The position numbers and the translations under genes are program-made. The notes below the pieces were generated by a model. The model was not told the DNA's origin. It saw only the letters and a program-made list of their open reading frames with translations, and did not search any database. From Flavivirga eckloniae (GTDB taxonomy: Bacteria > Bacteroidota > Bacteroidia > Flavobacteriales > Flavobacteriaceae), in the NCBI RefSeq assembly GCF_002886045.1, contig NZ_CP025791.1, positions 2,929,001-2,993,000 on the forward strand: a DNA stretch of 64,000 nt. Direction: 5' to 3'. This document shows, piece after piece, positions 8,342 through 16,199 of this stretch. Numbering within the stretch: position 1 is the stretch's first letter; every line of letters begins with the position of its first letter.

Positions 8342-9373
8342 ATGAAAAAAACCTACTTTCTTATAGCCTTTTTAGTTTTAAGTTCTGTTAAACTTATAGC
8401 ACAGGTTACCGATGTTATTGATGGATTAAATGGCCCTGCTGGAATTTTACTTAATGGAAATGACCTATATATTGCAGAAGGGCTCGGTATTTCTAAAATA
8501 AATACTACTGATACATCGCCATCGAAAACAAATGTTACCACACGTCTGGTTGCTCCTTTTGAAATGGTGCTCCATGGGAATGAAATGTATTTTACTCAAG
8601 GAAGAAAAATCTCTAAAATAAATATTACCGCGACAACACCAATTGTAGCCACAGATGTTGTTACTGGATTAAATTATCCGTCTAGTTTGGTTCTTAACGG
8701 GAATGATCTATATATAGCTGAAAGAGATAAAATTTCCCAAATAGATATTACCGCAACAACACCTATAGTTACAGAGGTTATAACCAGTTTAAGCAATCCT
8801 AGTAGTATGATAATTATTGGAGACGACTTGTATGTTGCAGAAGGAGGAAACAGGATTTTTAAAACAAACCTTAACTCTCCAACACCAATGGTTACAGATG
8901 TTATAATAGGATTGAATATGCCCTCCGCGATGATACTAGATGGAAATAATCTGTATGTTGCCGAAAGTGGCGATGGCATAATTTCTAAGATAAATATTAC
9001 TGAAACAAATCCAACGGCTATAGAAATAGTAAACGGGCTTGATCGTCCGTTAGGGTTAGCTATTAATGGAAATGACCTTTATATTTCAGATAACGGCACA
9101 AGGAAAATTTATAAATTCGATTTAAACACGTTATCAACAGGCAAACTTATTGATTTACCGAATTTAAAATTGTCTCCAAATCCCGCTTCGGATTTTATTC
9201 AAATTTCAGGATTAAACAGAGCAGAAAACTATACCATATATAATTGCTTGGGTGATAAAGTAAATACAGGAGTTATCTCTGCCAAACAAAAAACAGATAT
9301 TAAAAACCTTTCCAGCGGAATGTATTTTATACAGTTTAAAAATAGAAATACTATAAAGTTTCTCAAAGAATAG
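8342..9373 (+). CDS. Secreted NHL-like beta-propeller protein with T9SS type A sorting domain
   Basis: The ATG at 8342 starts a good signal peptide (MKKTYFLIAFLVLSSVKLIA); an in-frame ATG at 8318 would add eight polar residues. The 343-residue protein has six repeats of about 40 residues built around GNDLYIAE and ISKINIT, a six-bladed SMP-30/NHL-like propeller. The C-terminus (LKLSPNPASDFIQISGL, LSSGMYFIQFKN) is a T9SS type A domain. It starts 47 bases after the previous T9SS gene and may share its transcript. A terminator hairpin follows at 9405. Function unknown; adhesion or sugar-lactone hydrolysis are both possible for the fold. Confidence 0.82.
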   Translation: MKKTYFLIAFLVLSSVKLIAQVTDVIDGLNGPAGILLNGNDLYIAEGLGISKINTTDTSPSKTNVTTRLVAPFEMVLHGNEMYFTQGRKISKINITATTPIVATDVVTGLNYPSSLVLNGNDLYIAERDKISQIDITATTPIVTEVITSLSNPSSMIIIGDDLYVAEGGNRIFKTNLNSPTPMVTDVIIGLNMPSAMILDGNNLYVAESGDGIISKINITETNPTAIEIVNGLDRPLGLAINGNDLYISDNGTRKIYKFDLNTLSTGKLIDLPNLKLSPNPASDFIQISGLNRAENYTIYNCLGDKVNTGVISAKQKTDIKNLSSGMYFIQFKNRNTIKFLKE

Positions 9374-9404
9374 AGAATACGACATAAAACAAAATTACAT
9401 TTCG

Positions 9405-9443
9405 GAAAAGGTTTCTATTTATACAGAAACCTTTTCTTTTTTT
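9405..9443 (+). terminator. Intrinsic terminator after the NHL-like T9SS gene
   Basis: GAAAAGGTTTCT at 9405-9416 pairs with AGAAACCTTTTC at 9425-9436, followed by a run of seven T. It lies 32 bases after the stop codon at 9373 and is oriented for plus-strand transcription. Confidence 0.85.
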
Positions 9444-9484
9444 ATAGCTTAACATTAAAAAAATACCATTAAAAATATTAAATG

Positions 9485-9492
9485 TAACTTTG
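9485..9492 (+). promoter_or_regulatory. Candidate -7 promoter element for rnr
   Basis: TAACTTTG matches the Bacteroidota -7 consensus TAnnTTTG. It lies about 95 bases before the rnr start codon. I do not see a -33 TTG at 17-23 bases upstream, so the call is partial. Confidence 0.4.
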
Positions 9493-9587
9493 CACAAAAC
9501 TTAATGCAAAATCTTCACCAATTAATTAAGTTTAAAACTATTAACTCCTATATACCTTATAGGAAACGATTATGAATTAAATTATAA

Positions 9588-11831
9588 ATGACAAGAAAGA
9601 AAAAAAGGAAATCGAAGAAAGGAATTTCCAACTTAACAAATACCATTCTAAGTATTTTAAAAAAAGATAGAAACCAATCATTCAACTATAAACAAATTGC
9701 TGCGAAACTAGGTGTTAATGATGCCAGTAGCAGAAATCAAATTATAAAAACCTTAGCCAAACTTGCTGCCAAACAAGAGATTATACAAGTAGATAGAGGC
9801 AAGTTTAAAGCAGTAGTTAATACAGAATACCATACTGGTATTTTAGATTTATCGGCCAAAGGATCTGGCTACATTATTTGTGAAGACTTTGATGATGATG
9901 TTTTTATAGCATCCAATAATATAAATAGAGCATTGGATGGCGACGAAGTAGAATTCTATGTTTATAAACGTAGAAAAAGAGGAAAATTAGAAGGAGAGAT
10001 AACCAACATTATAAAACGCGACAAAAGTGAGTATGTTGGTGTTATTCAAATACATAGCAACTACGCATTTGTAATTGCAGATAGCTCAAAAATGTATAAG
10101 GATATTTTTATTCCTATTAACAAAGCCTTTAAAGCAGAAGACGGAGATAAAGTATTAGTAAAACTTGAAGATTGGCCAGAAAATGCCGATTCGCCATACG
10201 GAAAAGTAATCCAAGTTCTTGGTAAACCCGGAGATCATAATACCGAAATCCATTCTATTCTTGCAGAATACGGGTTACCACACGAATTTCCACACGAAGT
10301 AGAAGCATTTGCCAATAAATTAGACACCTCTATTACTCCGGAAGAAATTGCTAAACGTAGAGACATGCGTAAAGATTTAACCTTTACGATCGATCCTAAA
10401 GATGCCAAAGATTTTGATGATGCTTTATCTTTTGAAGTTCTGGATAACGGATTATACGAAATAGGAATTCATATTGCAGACGTATCTCATTATTTACAGG
10501 AAGGCACTGTTTTAGACGATGAAGCTTACGAGCGTGCCACATCCATTTATTTAGTAGACAGAGTTGTGCCTATGCTTCCCGAAGTGCTATCAAATAAAGC
10601 CTGTTCATTACGTCCGCATGAAGAAAAGTACACCTTTTCTGCTGTGTTTCAAATAAATGATAAATGCGAAATTAAAAACGAATGGTTTGGCCGTACCGTA
10701 ACCTATAGTGATGCACGATATGCTTACGAAGAAGCCCAGGCTATTATAGAAAATAATATAGGGCTTGTCATTCCTGCGAAGGCAGGAATCCACAACATTA
10801 ACGAAATTAATAATACCATACCAAAAGAAGTATCACTTACAGGTAAAGAATATCAAACACCTAAAGAAATAGCGCAAGCCATTTTAAAAATGGATGAACT
10901 GGCTAAAATTATGCGTAAAAAGCGTATGAGGTCTGGCGCCATTTCCTTCGACAAAGTAGAAGTAAAATTCAACTTAGATGAAAAGAATAATCCAGTTGGT
11001 GTATTCTTTAAAACGAGCAAAGATGCCAATAAACTTATTGAGGAATTTATGCTTTTGGCAAATCGAAAAGTATCCGAATTTATTGGTAAAAAAGATCCTA
11101 AAAAAACTTTTGTATATCGAGTACACGACGAACCAGACGATAGCAAATTAGCAGGATTACAAGGTGTTGTTTCTAAATTTGGTTACAAACTTAATTTTAA
11201 AGACAGAAAAACCACATCGGCGTCTCTAAACAATCTACTTAAAGAAGTAAACGGTAAAAAAGAGCAAAACCTCGTAGATACACTAGCCATTAGAAGTATG
11301 AGTAAAGCCGAATATACCACAAATAACATTGGACATTATGGTTTGGCGTTCGATTATTACAGTCATTTTACATCGCCCATTCGTCGTTATCCAGATGTTA
11401 TGGCACACCGTTTATTACAACACTATTTAGATGGTGGTAAATCTGTAAACGAAGAAGTTTACGAAGATAAGTGCAGCCATTCAAGTGCCATGGAGAATCT
11501 TGCAGCCAAAGCAGAACGGGATTCCATAAAATACATGCAAATTAAATTTATGCAAGACCATAAAGACGAAACGTTTTTAGGTGTTATTTCTGGAGTAACC
11601 GATTGGGGTATTTATGTTGAAATTATTTCCAACAAATGTGAAGGCATGGTAAGCGTACGTGATATGACAGACGATCACTATGCGTTCGACCAAGATCTAT
11701 ACGCTATGGTTGGAAGAAATACTAAAATGATGTATCAACTTGGTGACGAAGTTATCGTAAAAGTTAAAAACGCAGATTTAGTTAAAAAACATCTGGATTT
11801 CAACCTAATAGGGAAAAACGAAACAGAATAG
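9588..11831 (+). CDS. rnr: Ribonuclease R (3'-5' exoribonuclease)
   Basis: This 747-residue RNase II/RNB-family enzyme degrades structured RNA. It has a lysine-rich start, an N-terminal winged helix (about 10-80), two cold-shock OB domains (about 85-230), the RNB catalytic domain (about 255-590) and a C-terminal S1 domain (about 660-742). The metal-binding aspartates are seen in DPKDAKDFDDAL (Asp269, Asp275, Asp277, Asp278). The HFTSPIRRYPDVMAHRLL motif is also intact. Oddly, the sequence around residues 388-408 contains VIPAKAGIH, encoded by a palindromic repeat at 10767-10790 that appears to be inserted in frame. All catalytic motifs flank it unbroken, so the enzyme should still work. Confidence 0.95.
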   Translation: MTRKKKRKSKKGISNLTNTILSILKKDRNQSFNYKQIAAKLGVNDASSRNQIIKTLAKLAAKQEIIQVDRGKFKAVVNTEYHTGILDLSAKGSGYIICEDFDDDVFIASNNINRALDGDEVEFYVYKRRKRGKLEGEITNIIKRDKSEYVGVIQIHSNYAFVIADSSKMYKDIFIPINKAFKAEDGDKVLVKLEDWPENADSPYGKVIQVLGKPGDHNTEIHSILAEYGLPHEFPHEVEAFANKLDTSITPEEIAKRRDMRKDLTFTIDPKDAKDFDDALSFEVLDNGLYEIGIHIADVSHYLQEGTVLDDEAYERATSIYLVDRVVPMLPEVLSNKACSLRPHEEKYTFSAVFQINDKCEIKNEWFGRTVTYSDARYAYEEAQAIIENNIGLVIPAKAGIHNINEINNTIPKEVSLTGKEYQTPKEIAQAILKMDELAKIMRKKRMRSGAISFDKVEVKFNLDEKNNPVGVFFKTSKDANKLIEEFMLLANRKVSEFIGKKDPKKTFVYRVHDEPDDSKLAGLQGVVSKFGYKLNFKDRKTTSASLNNLLKEVNGKKEQNLVDTLAIRSMSKAEYTTNNIGHYGLAFDYYSHFTSPIRRYPDVMAHRLLQHYLDGGKSVNEEVYEDKCSHSSAMENLAAKAERDSIKYMQIKFMQDHKDETFLGVISGVTDWGIYVEIISNKCEGMVSVRDMTDDHYAFDQDLYAMVGRNTKMMYQLGDEVIVKVKNADLVKKHLDFNLIGKNETE
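10767..10790 (+). repeat. Palindromic repeat inserted in frame within rnr
   Basis: ATTCCTGC at 10770-10777 and GCAGGAAT at 10782-10789 form a perfect 8-bp inverted repeat around GAAG. It encodes VIPAKAGI (residues 394-401 of ribonuclease R). The same ATTCCTG/CAGGAAT core occurs in the intergenic elements at 42833 and 57501. Peptides like this from REP-type repeats inside genes are known in other bacteria, for example the Rickettsia palindromic elements. Its presence here as an insertion is inferred from the gap it makes relative to remembered RNase R sequences. Confidence 0.7.
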
Positions 11832-11879
11832 CCTTGTAACAATTGTTATAGCCATGCAACTAACAATAAAAATAAAGTC

Positions 11880-12179
11880 ATGATTTTAACAACAACACAT
11901 TCAATAGAAGGGCACACCATACAAGACTACTTGGGCATCGTTACAGGTGTTAATACAAGCATGCCCAAAACCACTTTTTCTTTTAACATGACTAAATATT
12001 ACCGGTCGTACGAGAAAAAAGTCAACGAAACAAAAGAAGAAGCCTTTCAAAAGCTTAAGGAAAATGCTATTAATTTAAAAGCAAATGCTATTGTTGGGAT
12101 TATAGTAGATATAGAAACAAATCCAACTACAGGTTTAATCATAGTATCCATTACAGGAACAGCTGTAAAAATTATTTAA
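11880..12179 (+). CDS. YbjQ/UPF0145 family protein (DUF74)
   Basis: This 99-residue protein matches the YbjQ family along its length. It begins with a TTTHSIEGHTIQDYLGIVTG strand-turn, continues with a helix rich in Lys and Glu (KKVNETKEEAFQKLKENAIN), and has the family's LKANAIVGI segment and a C-terminal GTAVKI strand. The fold is a pentameric dodecin-like domain. The family was once annotated as heavy-metal binding, but no biochemical role is established. It starts 48 bases after rnr, and the DUF2807 gene follows in the same direction. Confidence 0.88.
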   Translation: MILTTTHSIEGHTIQDYLGIVTGVNTSMPKTTFSFNMTKYYRSYEKKVNETKEEAFQKLKENAINLKANAIVGIIVDIETNPTTGLIIVSITGTAVKII

Positions 12180-12243
12180 TTTAAAAAAAGGAATAATTAT
12201 TGATAACTTTACGTTTAAATCAAAAAACATAAAATTATTACAC

Positions 12244-12918
12244 ATGAAACGCTTAATAATCATATTAACAATATTAGTTTCTACAATAGCCGTAGCACAA
12301 AAGCCGATAAAAAAATCTATTGGGGAATTTACAACCTTAAAAGTATTCGATTTGATGAAAGTTGAACTCATTAAATCTGATGAAAATAGAATTGTTATCT
12401 CAGGAGAAAACAATAGAGATGTTCTTGTAAACAATAAAAATGGAACACTAAAAATTAAAATGAAGCTTGAAGAAGCTTTTGATGGCGATAAAACAAAAAT
12501 ACAATTATACTATACAAATGTAGACGTAATTGATGTTAACGAAGGAGCAAAAGTTCATTCAGACGATATCATTAAACAATTCGAAATAGATTTAAATGCT
12601 CAAGAAGGTGGCCGTATAAATGTAAAGCTGGATGTAAATTATGCCAATATCAGATCCGTTACAGGAGCTACCATTCACGCTTCAGGAATTGCCAAGCATC
12701 AAGATGTATCTATTTATACAGGTGGTATTTACCAGGGAGAAGATCTTAAAACAGAATATACAGACGTTTCTGTACGAATTGCAGGAGAAGCACACGTTCG
12801 TTCCCAAAAGTTAGTTAATGCTAAAATAAGAGCAGGGGGCGATGTGTATATTTATGGTAAACCAGAACGTATAGATGAAAGTAGAGTATTCGGAGGCAGA
12901 ATAAAACGTATGGACTAG
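12244..12918 (+). CDS. Periplasmic or surface DUF2807 (head GIN domain) protein
   Basis: This 224-residue protein has a signal peptide (MKRLIIILTILVSTIAVAQ) and a DUF2807 beta-helix. The fold shows as repeated short strands with Gly and Asn turns, such as TTLKVFDLMKVELIKSD, VIDVNEGAKVHSDD and VTGATIHASG. Such domains are auto-transporter-like adhesion or scaffold modules of unknown function common in Bacteroidota. It ends 17 bases before a strong terminator, which closes the short rnr-ybjQ-DUF2807 run. Confidence 0.85.
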   Translation: MKRLIIILTILVSTIAVAQKPIKKSIGEFTTLKVFDLMKVELIKSDENRIVISGENNRDVLVNNKNGTLKIKMKLEEAFDGDKTKIQLYYTNVDVIDVNEGAKVHSDDIIKQFEIDLNAQEGGRINVKLDVNYANIRSVTGATIHASGIAKHQDVSIYTGGIYQGEDLKTEYTDVSVRIAGEAHVRSQKLVNAKIRAGGDVYIYGKPERIDESRVFGGRIKRMD

Positions 12919-12935
12919 ACATATTTATTTTTTTA

Positions 12936-12968
12936 ACAAAAGCCCGCTCTTGAAGCGGGCTTTTTTGT
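12936..12968 (+). terminator. Intrinsic terminator after the DUF2807 gene
   Basis: AAAGCCCGCT pairs with AGCGGGCTTT around a CTTGA loop, followed by a run of T. This is the most GC-rich hairpin in the region and lies directly after the stop codon at 12918. The A-rich left flank would let it work on both strands. Confidence 0.92.
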
Positions 12969-13050
12969 TAATTCACATTTCATCTTACCCATACAATATC
13001 TCCTACAACTCTAATTTTTACTATCTTAGTAATACAACAACTAAGATTAA

Positions 13051-15858
13051 TTGAAACGATATAGCTTTCTGTTTTTTAATACATTCTTTTGCGTATATAG
13101 CCTTTTATATGCTCAAGAACACCCTCCTATTGAAGTTTTTTCGCCAAAAGATTACGGTGCCGAAATTCAAAATTGGTCCATTTCCCAGTCCAAAGAAAAT
13201 TATATCTATGTAGCTAATAATAAAGGGTTGCTTGAATTTAATGGCGCCAATTGGCAATTATACCTATCACCTAACGAAACGATTATACGATCTGTAAACG
13301 TTATAGACAATTTAATATACACCGGTGCCAATAGAGAGTTCGGATATTGGCAAAGAAACGAATTCGGGTTACTATATTATACCTCACTTTCTAAAAAACT
13401 AAACGTAGATTTTTTAGAAGACGAAGAATTCTGGAACATTATAAGTATAGATGAATACATACTATTTCAGTCCCTAAAGCGAATATATATTTACAACAAA
13501 ACAAGTGGCTCCTATAGCATCATTGACTCAGAAACCATTATCTACAAAATGTTTAAAGTTAATGGAACAATCTATTATCAAAAAACAAAAGATGGTATTT
13601 ACAAGATTGAAAAAGGCGAATCAAAACTAGTTTCTAACAACCCTATTCTTAAAGAAAACAGGCTAGTTAACATTTTTAATAAAAATGACAATCTATTAAT
13701 AGAAACAGAAAATAATGGATTTTATATTTTTAATAACGGAAACCTATCTAAATGGAATATCCCTGCCAACCAGAAATTATCGGAAGTAAGTGTATTTCGT
13801 AGTATTCAATTAAAAGACAATAGCTTTATATTAGGAACTCGATCTAACGGTATTTTGCATTTAACTGCAAATGGTACTATCGATTATAATATAGATACCA
13901 ACCATGGATTAAGTAACAATACCGTTCATTCTGTTTTCGAAGATGCCGAAAATAACATCTGGCTAGCTTTAGAAAATGGGATTAATTGCGTAAATATTAA
14001 ATCGCCATTTAGTATTTATACCGATGAAGAAGGAAAAATAGGAACAGTATACACCTCTGCGGTTTTTAATAACAATTTATATTTAGGTACAAATCAAGGA
14101 CTCTTTTATAAGCCCTTGGGAAAAAATGACGACTTTAAACTTATTGAAACTATCCAGGAAGCCGTTTGGTCTCTAACCATAATAGATAATACATTGTTTT
14201 GTGGTCATGATACAGGAACATCCATTATAAATAACGATACAGGAGAAAAAATTAAAGGCATACAACACGGTACCTGGAATATAAAACCAATACACGGTAA
14301 AACAGACTTACTAATACAAGGCAATTACGATGGACTCTACATGCTTCAAAAAGTTAATAACAGTTGGGTATTTAGAAACAAAATAGAAGGGTTTGACCTC
14401 TCAAGTAAATTCTTTGAAATCTATAACGATCACATTTTTGTTAGTCACGAATACAAAGGTGTTTTTAAAATTAATGTAGACCAAAATTTTACAAAAGTAT
14501 TAGAAATCAAGAAGGATCCAGACCTTGGTAAAGAACCAAACTCTAGCATTATTAAGTATAATAACAATTTATTGTATACACATAAAGAGGGCGTGTTAAA
14601 GTACAATACCAAAGCCAATAAGTTTTTAAAAGACACTGTTTTAAGTACCCTGTTTACAAAACAAGATTATACCTCTGGAAGACTAGAATTTAATAAAATA
14701 CCCAATACCCTATGGTGCTTTTCTAAAACAAACTTAAGCTATATAACTCCGGGAAAATTAAGTAATACCCCAAAGGTCAATAAAATCCCTTTTTCCAAGG
14801 TATTGCCTCGAGGGTTAACAGGTTACGAAAACATCTCCTATCTCGATAATCAAAGGTATTTAATAGGAACCTCAACAGGGTTCGTTATTATAGATTTAGA
14901 CAAAGTATCCCATAAATCTTACGATATTTCAATTAATACCATAACAAAACACAGTATAGTTACAAGCCCCGAAATTGTAAACAAAAATGGAAACAGAAGC
15001 TTTATAAACCAAGACAATAATCTGGAATTCTTGTTTAGTGTTCAAGAATATGACAAATATCTCGATACAGAATATCAGTACCAATTAGTAGGCATGTATC
15101 CAAATTGGAGCAATTGGTCTTTCAAATCTAATACACTATTTGAAAACCTACCTCATGGCGATTACATATTTAATGTTAGAGCCCGAATAGGCAATACCAT
15201 GTCTAAAAATATAGCATCTTATAGCTTTAATATTGAAAGACCCTGGTACCTTTCAAATGCCATGATAGTTACATATGTGGTTTTAGTTTTATTGTTTTCA
15301 TTAATAATGCACAATATTTATAAACGCTACTACAGAAAACAAAGAGAAGCATTATTACAAAAAACCACACGCGAACTGGAGCTAAAAGAGTTGGAAAACA
15401 AACAGCAGTTTATGCGTTTTAATAACGAAAAATTAAGACAGGATATAGATAACAAAAATCGTGAGCTAGGTATTTCAACCATGAGCTTAATTAAAAAGAA
15501 CGAGTTTTTAAATAGTATAAAAAAGGAATTAAAAAATATTGATGACATTAATAAGATAAAACATGTTATTAAAATAATTGACAGGAATATAAATAATACA
15601 GACGACTGGCATGTTTTTGAAGAAGCCTTTAATAATGCCGATAAAGACTTTCTTAAAAAGATAAAACAAGAACACCCTGCGCTTACTTCAAACGATTTAA
15701 GATTATGTGCTTATTTAAGGCTCAATCTATCGTCAAAAGAAATTGCCCCATTACTTAACATTTCATCCAGAAGCGTAGAAGTAAAACGTTACAGATTGCG
15801 AAAAAAGATGAATTTACCGCACGAATCAAGCTTAACGGACTATATTTTGGAAATATAA
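13051..15858 (+). CDS. Transmembrane propeller/Y_Y_Y/LuxR-type regulator of the glucan locus
   Basis: This 935-residue one-component membrane regulator uses a TTG start. A signal peptide (ends SLLYAQ) precedes a long periplasmic region of two-component-regulator propeller repeats (for example NTVHSVFEDAENNIWLALEN at about 288-308). A Y_Y_Y sandwich (about 663-727) is followed by one membrane helix (about 736-757), a coiled coil (about 760-840) and a LuxR-type helix-turn-helix (LSSKEIAPLLNISSRSVEVK, about 893-912). No histidine kinase or receiver domain is present. It resembles SusR-like and hybrid sensors that detect oligosaccharides in the periplasm. Placed just upstream of the glucan genes in the same direction, it probably activates them. 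Confidence 0.88.
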   Translation: MKRYSFLFFNTFFCVYSLLYAQEHPPIEVFSPKDYGAEIQNWSISQSKENYIYVANNKGLLEFNGANWQLYLSPNETIIRSVNVIDNLIYTGANREFGYWQRNEFGLLYYTSLSKKLNVDFLEDEEFWNIISIDEYILFQSLKRIYIYNKTSGSYSIIDSETIIYKMFKVNGTIYYQKTKDGIYKIEKGESKLVSNNPILKENRLVNIFNKNDNLLIETENNGFYIFNNGNLSKWNIPANQKLSEVSVFRSIQLKDNSFILGTRSNGILHLTANGTIDYNIDTNHGLSNNTVHSVFEDAENNIWLALENGINCVNIKSPFSIYTDEEGKIGTVYTSAVFNNNLYLGTNQGLFYKPLGKNDDFKLIETIQEAVWSLTIIDNTLFCGHDTGTSIINNDTGEKIKGIQHGTWNIKPIHGKTDLLIQGNYDGLYMLQKVNNSWVFRNKIEGFDLSSKFFEIYNDHIFVSHEYKGVFKINVDQNFTKVLEIKKDPDLGKEPNSSIIKYNNNLLYTHKEGVLKYNTKANKFLKDTVLSTLFTKQDYTSGRLEFNKIPNTLWCFSKTNLSYITPGKLSNTPKVNKIPFSKVLPRGLTGYENISYLDNQRYLIGTSTGFVIIDLDKVSHKSYDISINTITKHSIVTSPEIVNKNGNRSFINQDNNLEFLFSVQEYDKYLDTEYQYQLVGMYPNWSNWSFKSNTLFENLPHGDYIFNVRARIGNTMSKNIASYSFNIERPWYLSNAMIVTYVVLVLLFSLIMHNIYKRYYRKQREALLQKTTRELELKELENKQQFMRFNNEKLRQDIDNKNRELGISTMSLIKKNEFLNSIKKELKNIDDINKIKHVIKIIDRNINNTDDWHVFEEAFNNADKDFLKKIKQEHPALTSNDLRLCAYLRLNLSSKEIAPLLNISSRSVEVKRYRLRKKMNLPHESSLTDYILEI

Positions 15859-16199
15859 ACACACAACATTTGTTTTTTTTACCTATACAACACCACAACA
15901 TTTGCGTTTTTTCTTACTTTTTAAAACTTATGTGATTGTAAGAAGACCCCTAACAAAAGCTTAAAAACATTGAGGTTTTAGTAATAAAACTCGATTTTTT
16001 TATAATGTATGCTTTTTGTTGAGGTCTTTTTTATGGATTTCGTAATTAATACAGGTAATTTTACTTCAAACCATAAAGTCCCTTTTCTGGTATTTATAAA
16101 ATTCCTAATCAATTTATAATACAACTCATTGAAAGCAGGAACAATACAATAAAGTATTTCTGAATATAAAATAGACTAACTAAATAATTAAACAAAACT
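15859..16199. promoter_or_regulatory. Leader and control region of the glucan operon
   Basis: This 341-base gap between the regulator and the first glucan gene holds two direct copies of CACAACATTTG (15862-15872 and 15894-15904) with their starts 32 bases apart, each followed by a T-rich stretch. An imperfect 18-bp inverted repeat (15943-15960 with 16011-16028) encloses a terminator-like hairpin at 15969-16001. The direct repeats are spaced near three helical turns, as expected for a dimeric activator. That they bind the upstream regulator is inference. I found no good TAnnTTTG element before 16200. Confidence 0.45.
15969..16001 (+). terminator. Terminator or attenuator hairpin before the glucan operon
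   Basis: ATTGAG-G-TTTTA at 15969-15980 pairs with TAAAACTCGAT at 15985-15995, with one bulged G and a GTAA loop, followed by seven T. It may simply end the regulator transcript. Because it lies inside a larger inverted repeat (15943-16028), it could also attenuate read-through into the glucan genes. Confidence 0.6.

Noticed and set aside
13051-15858. Hybrid two-component sensor kinase
   Set aside because: No histidine-kinase or receiver motifs are present; the C-terminus is a LuxR-type helix-turn-helix only.
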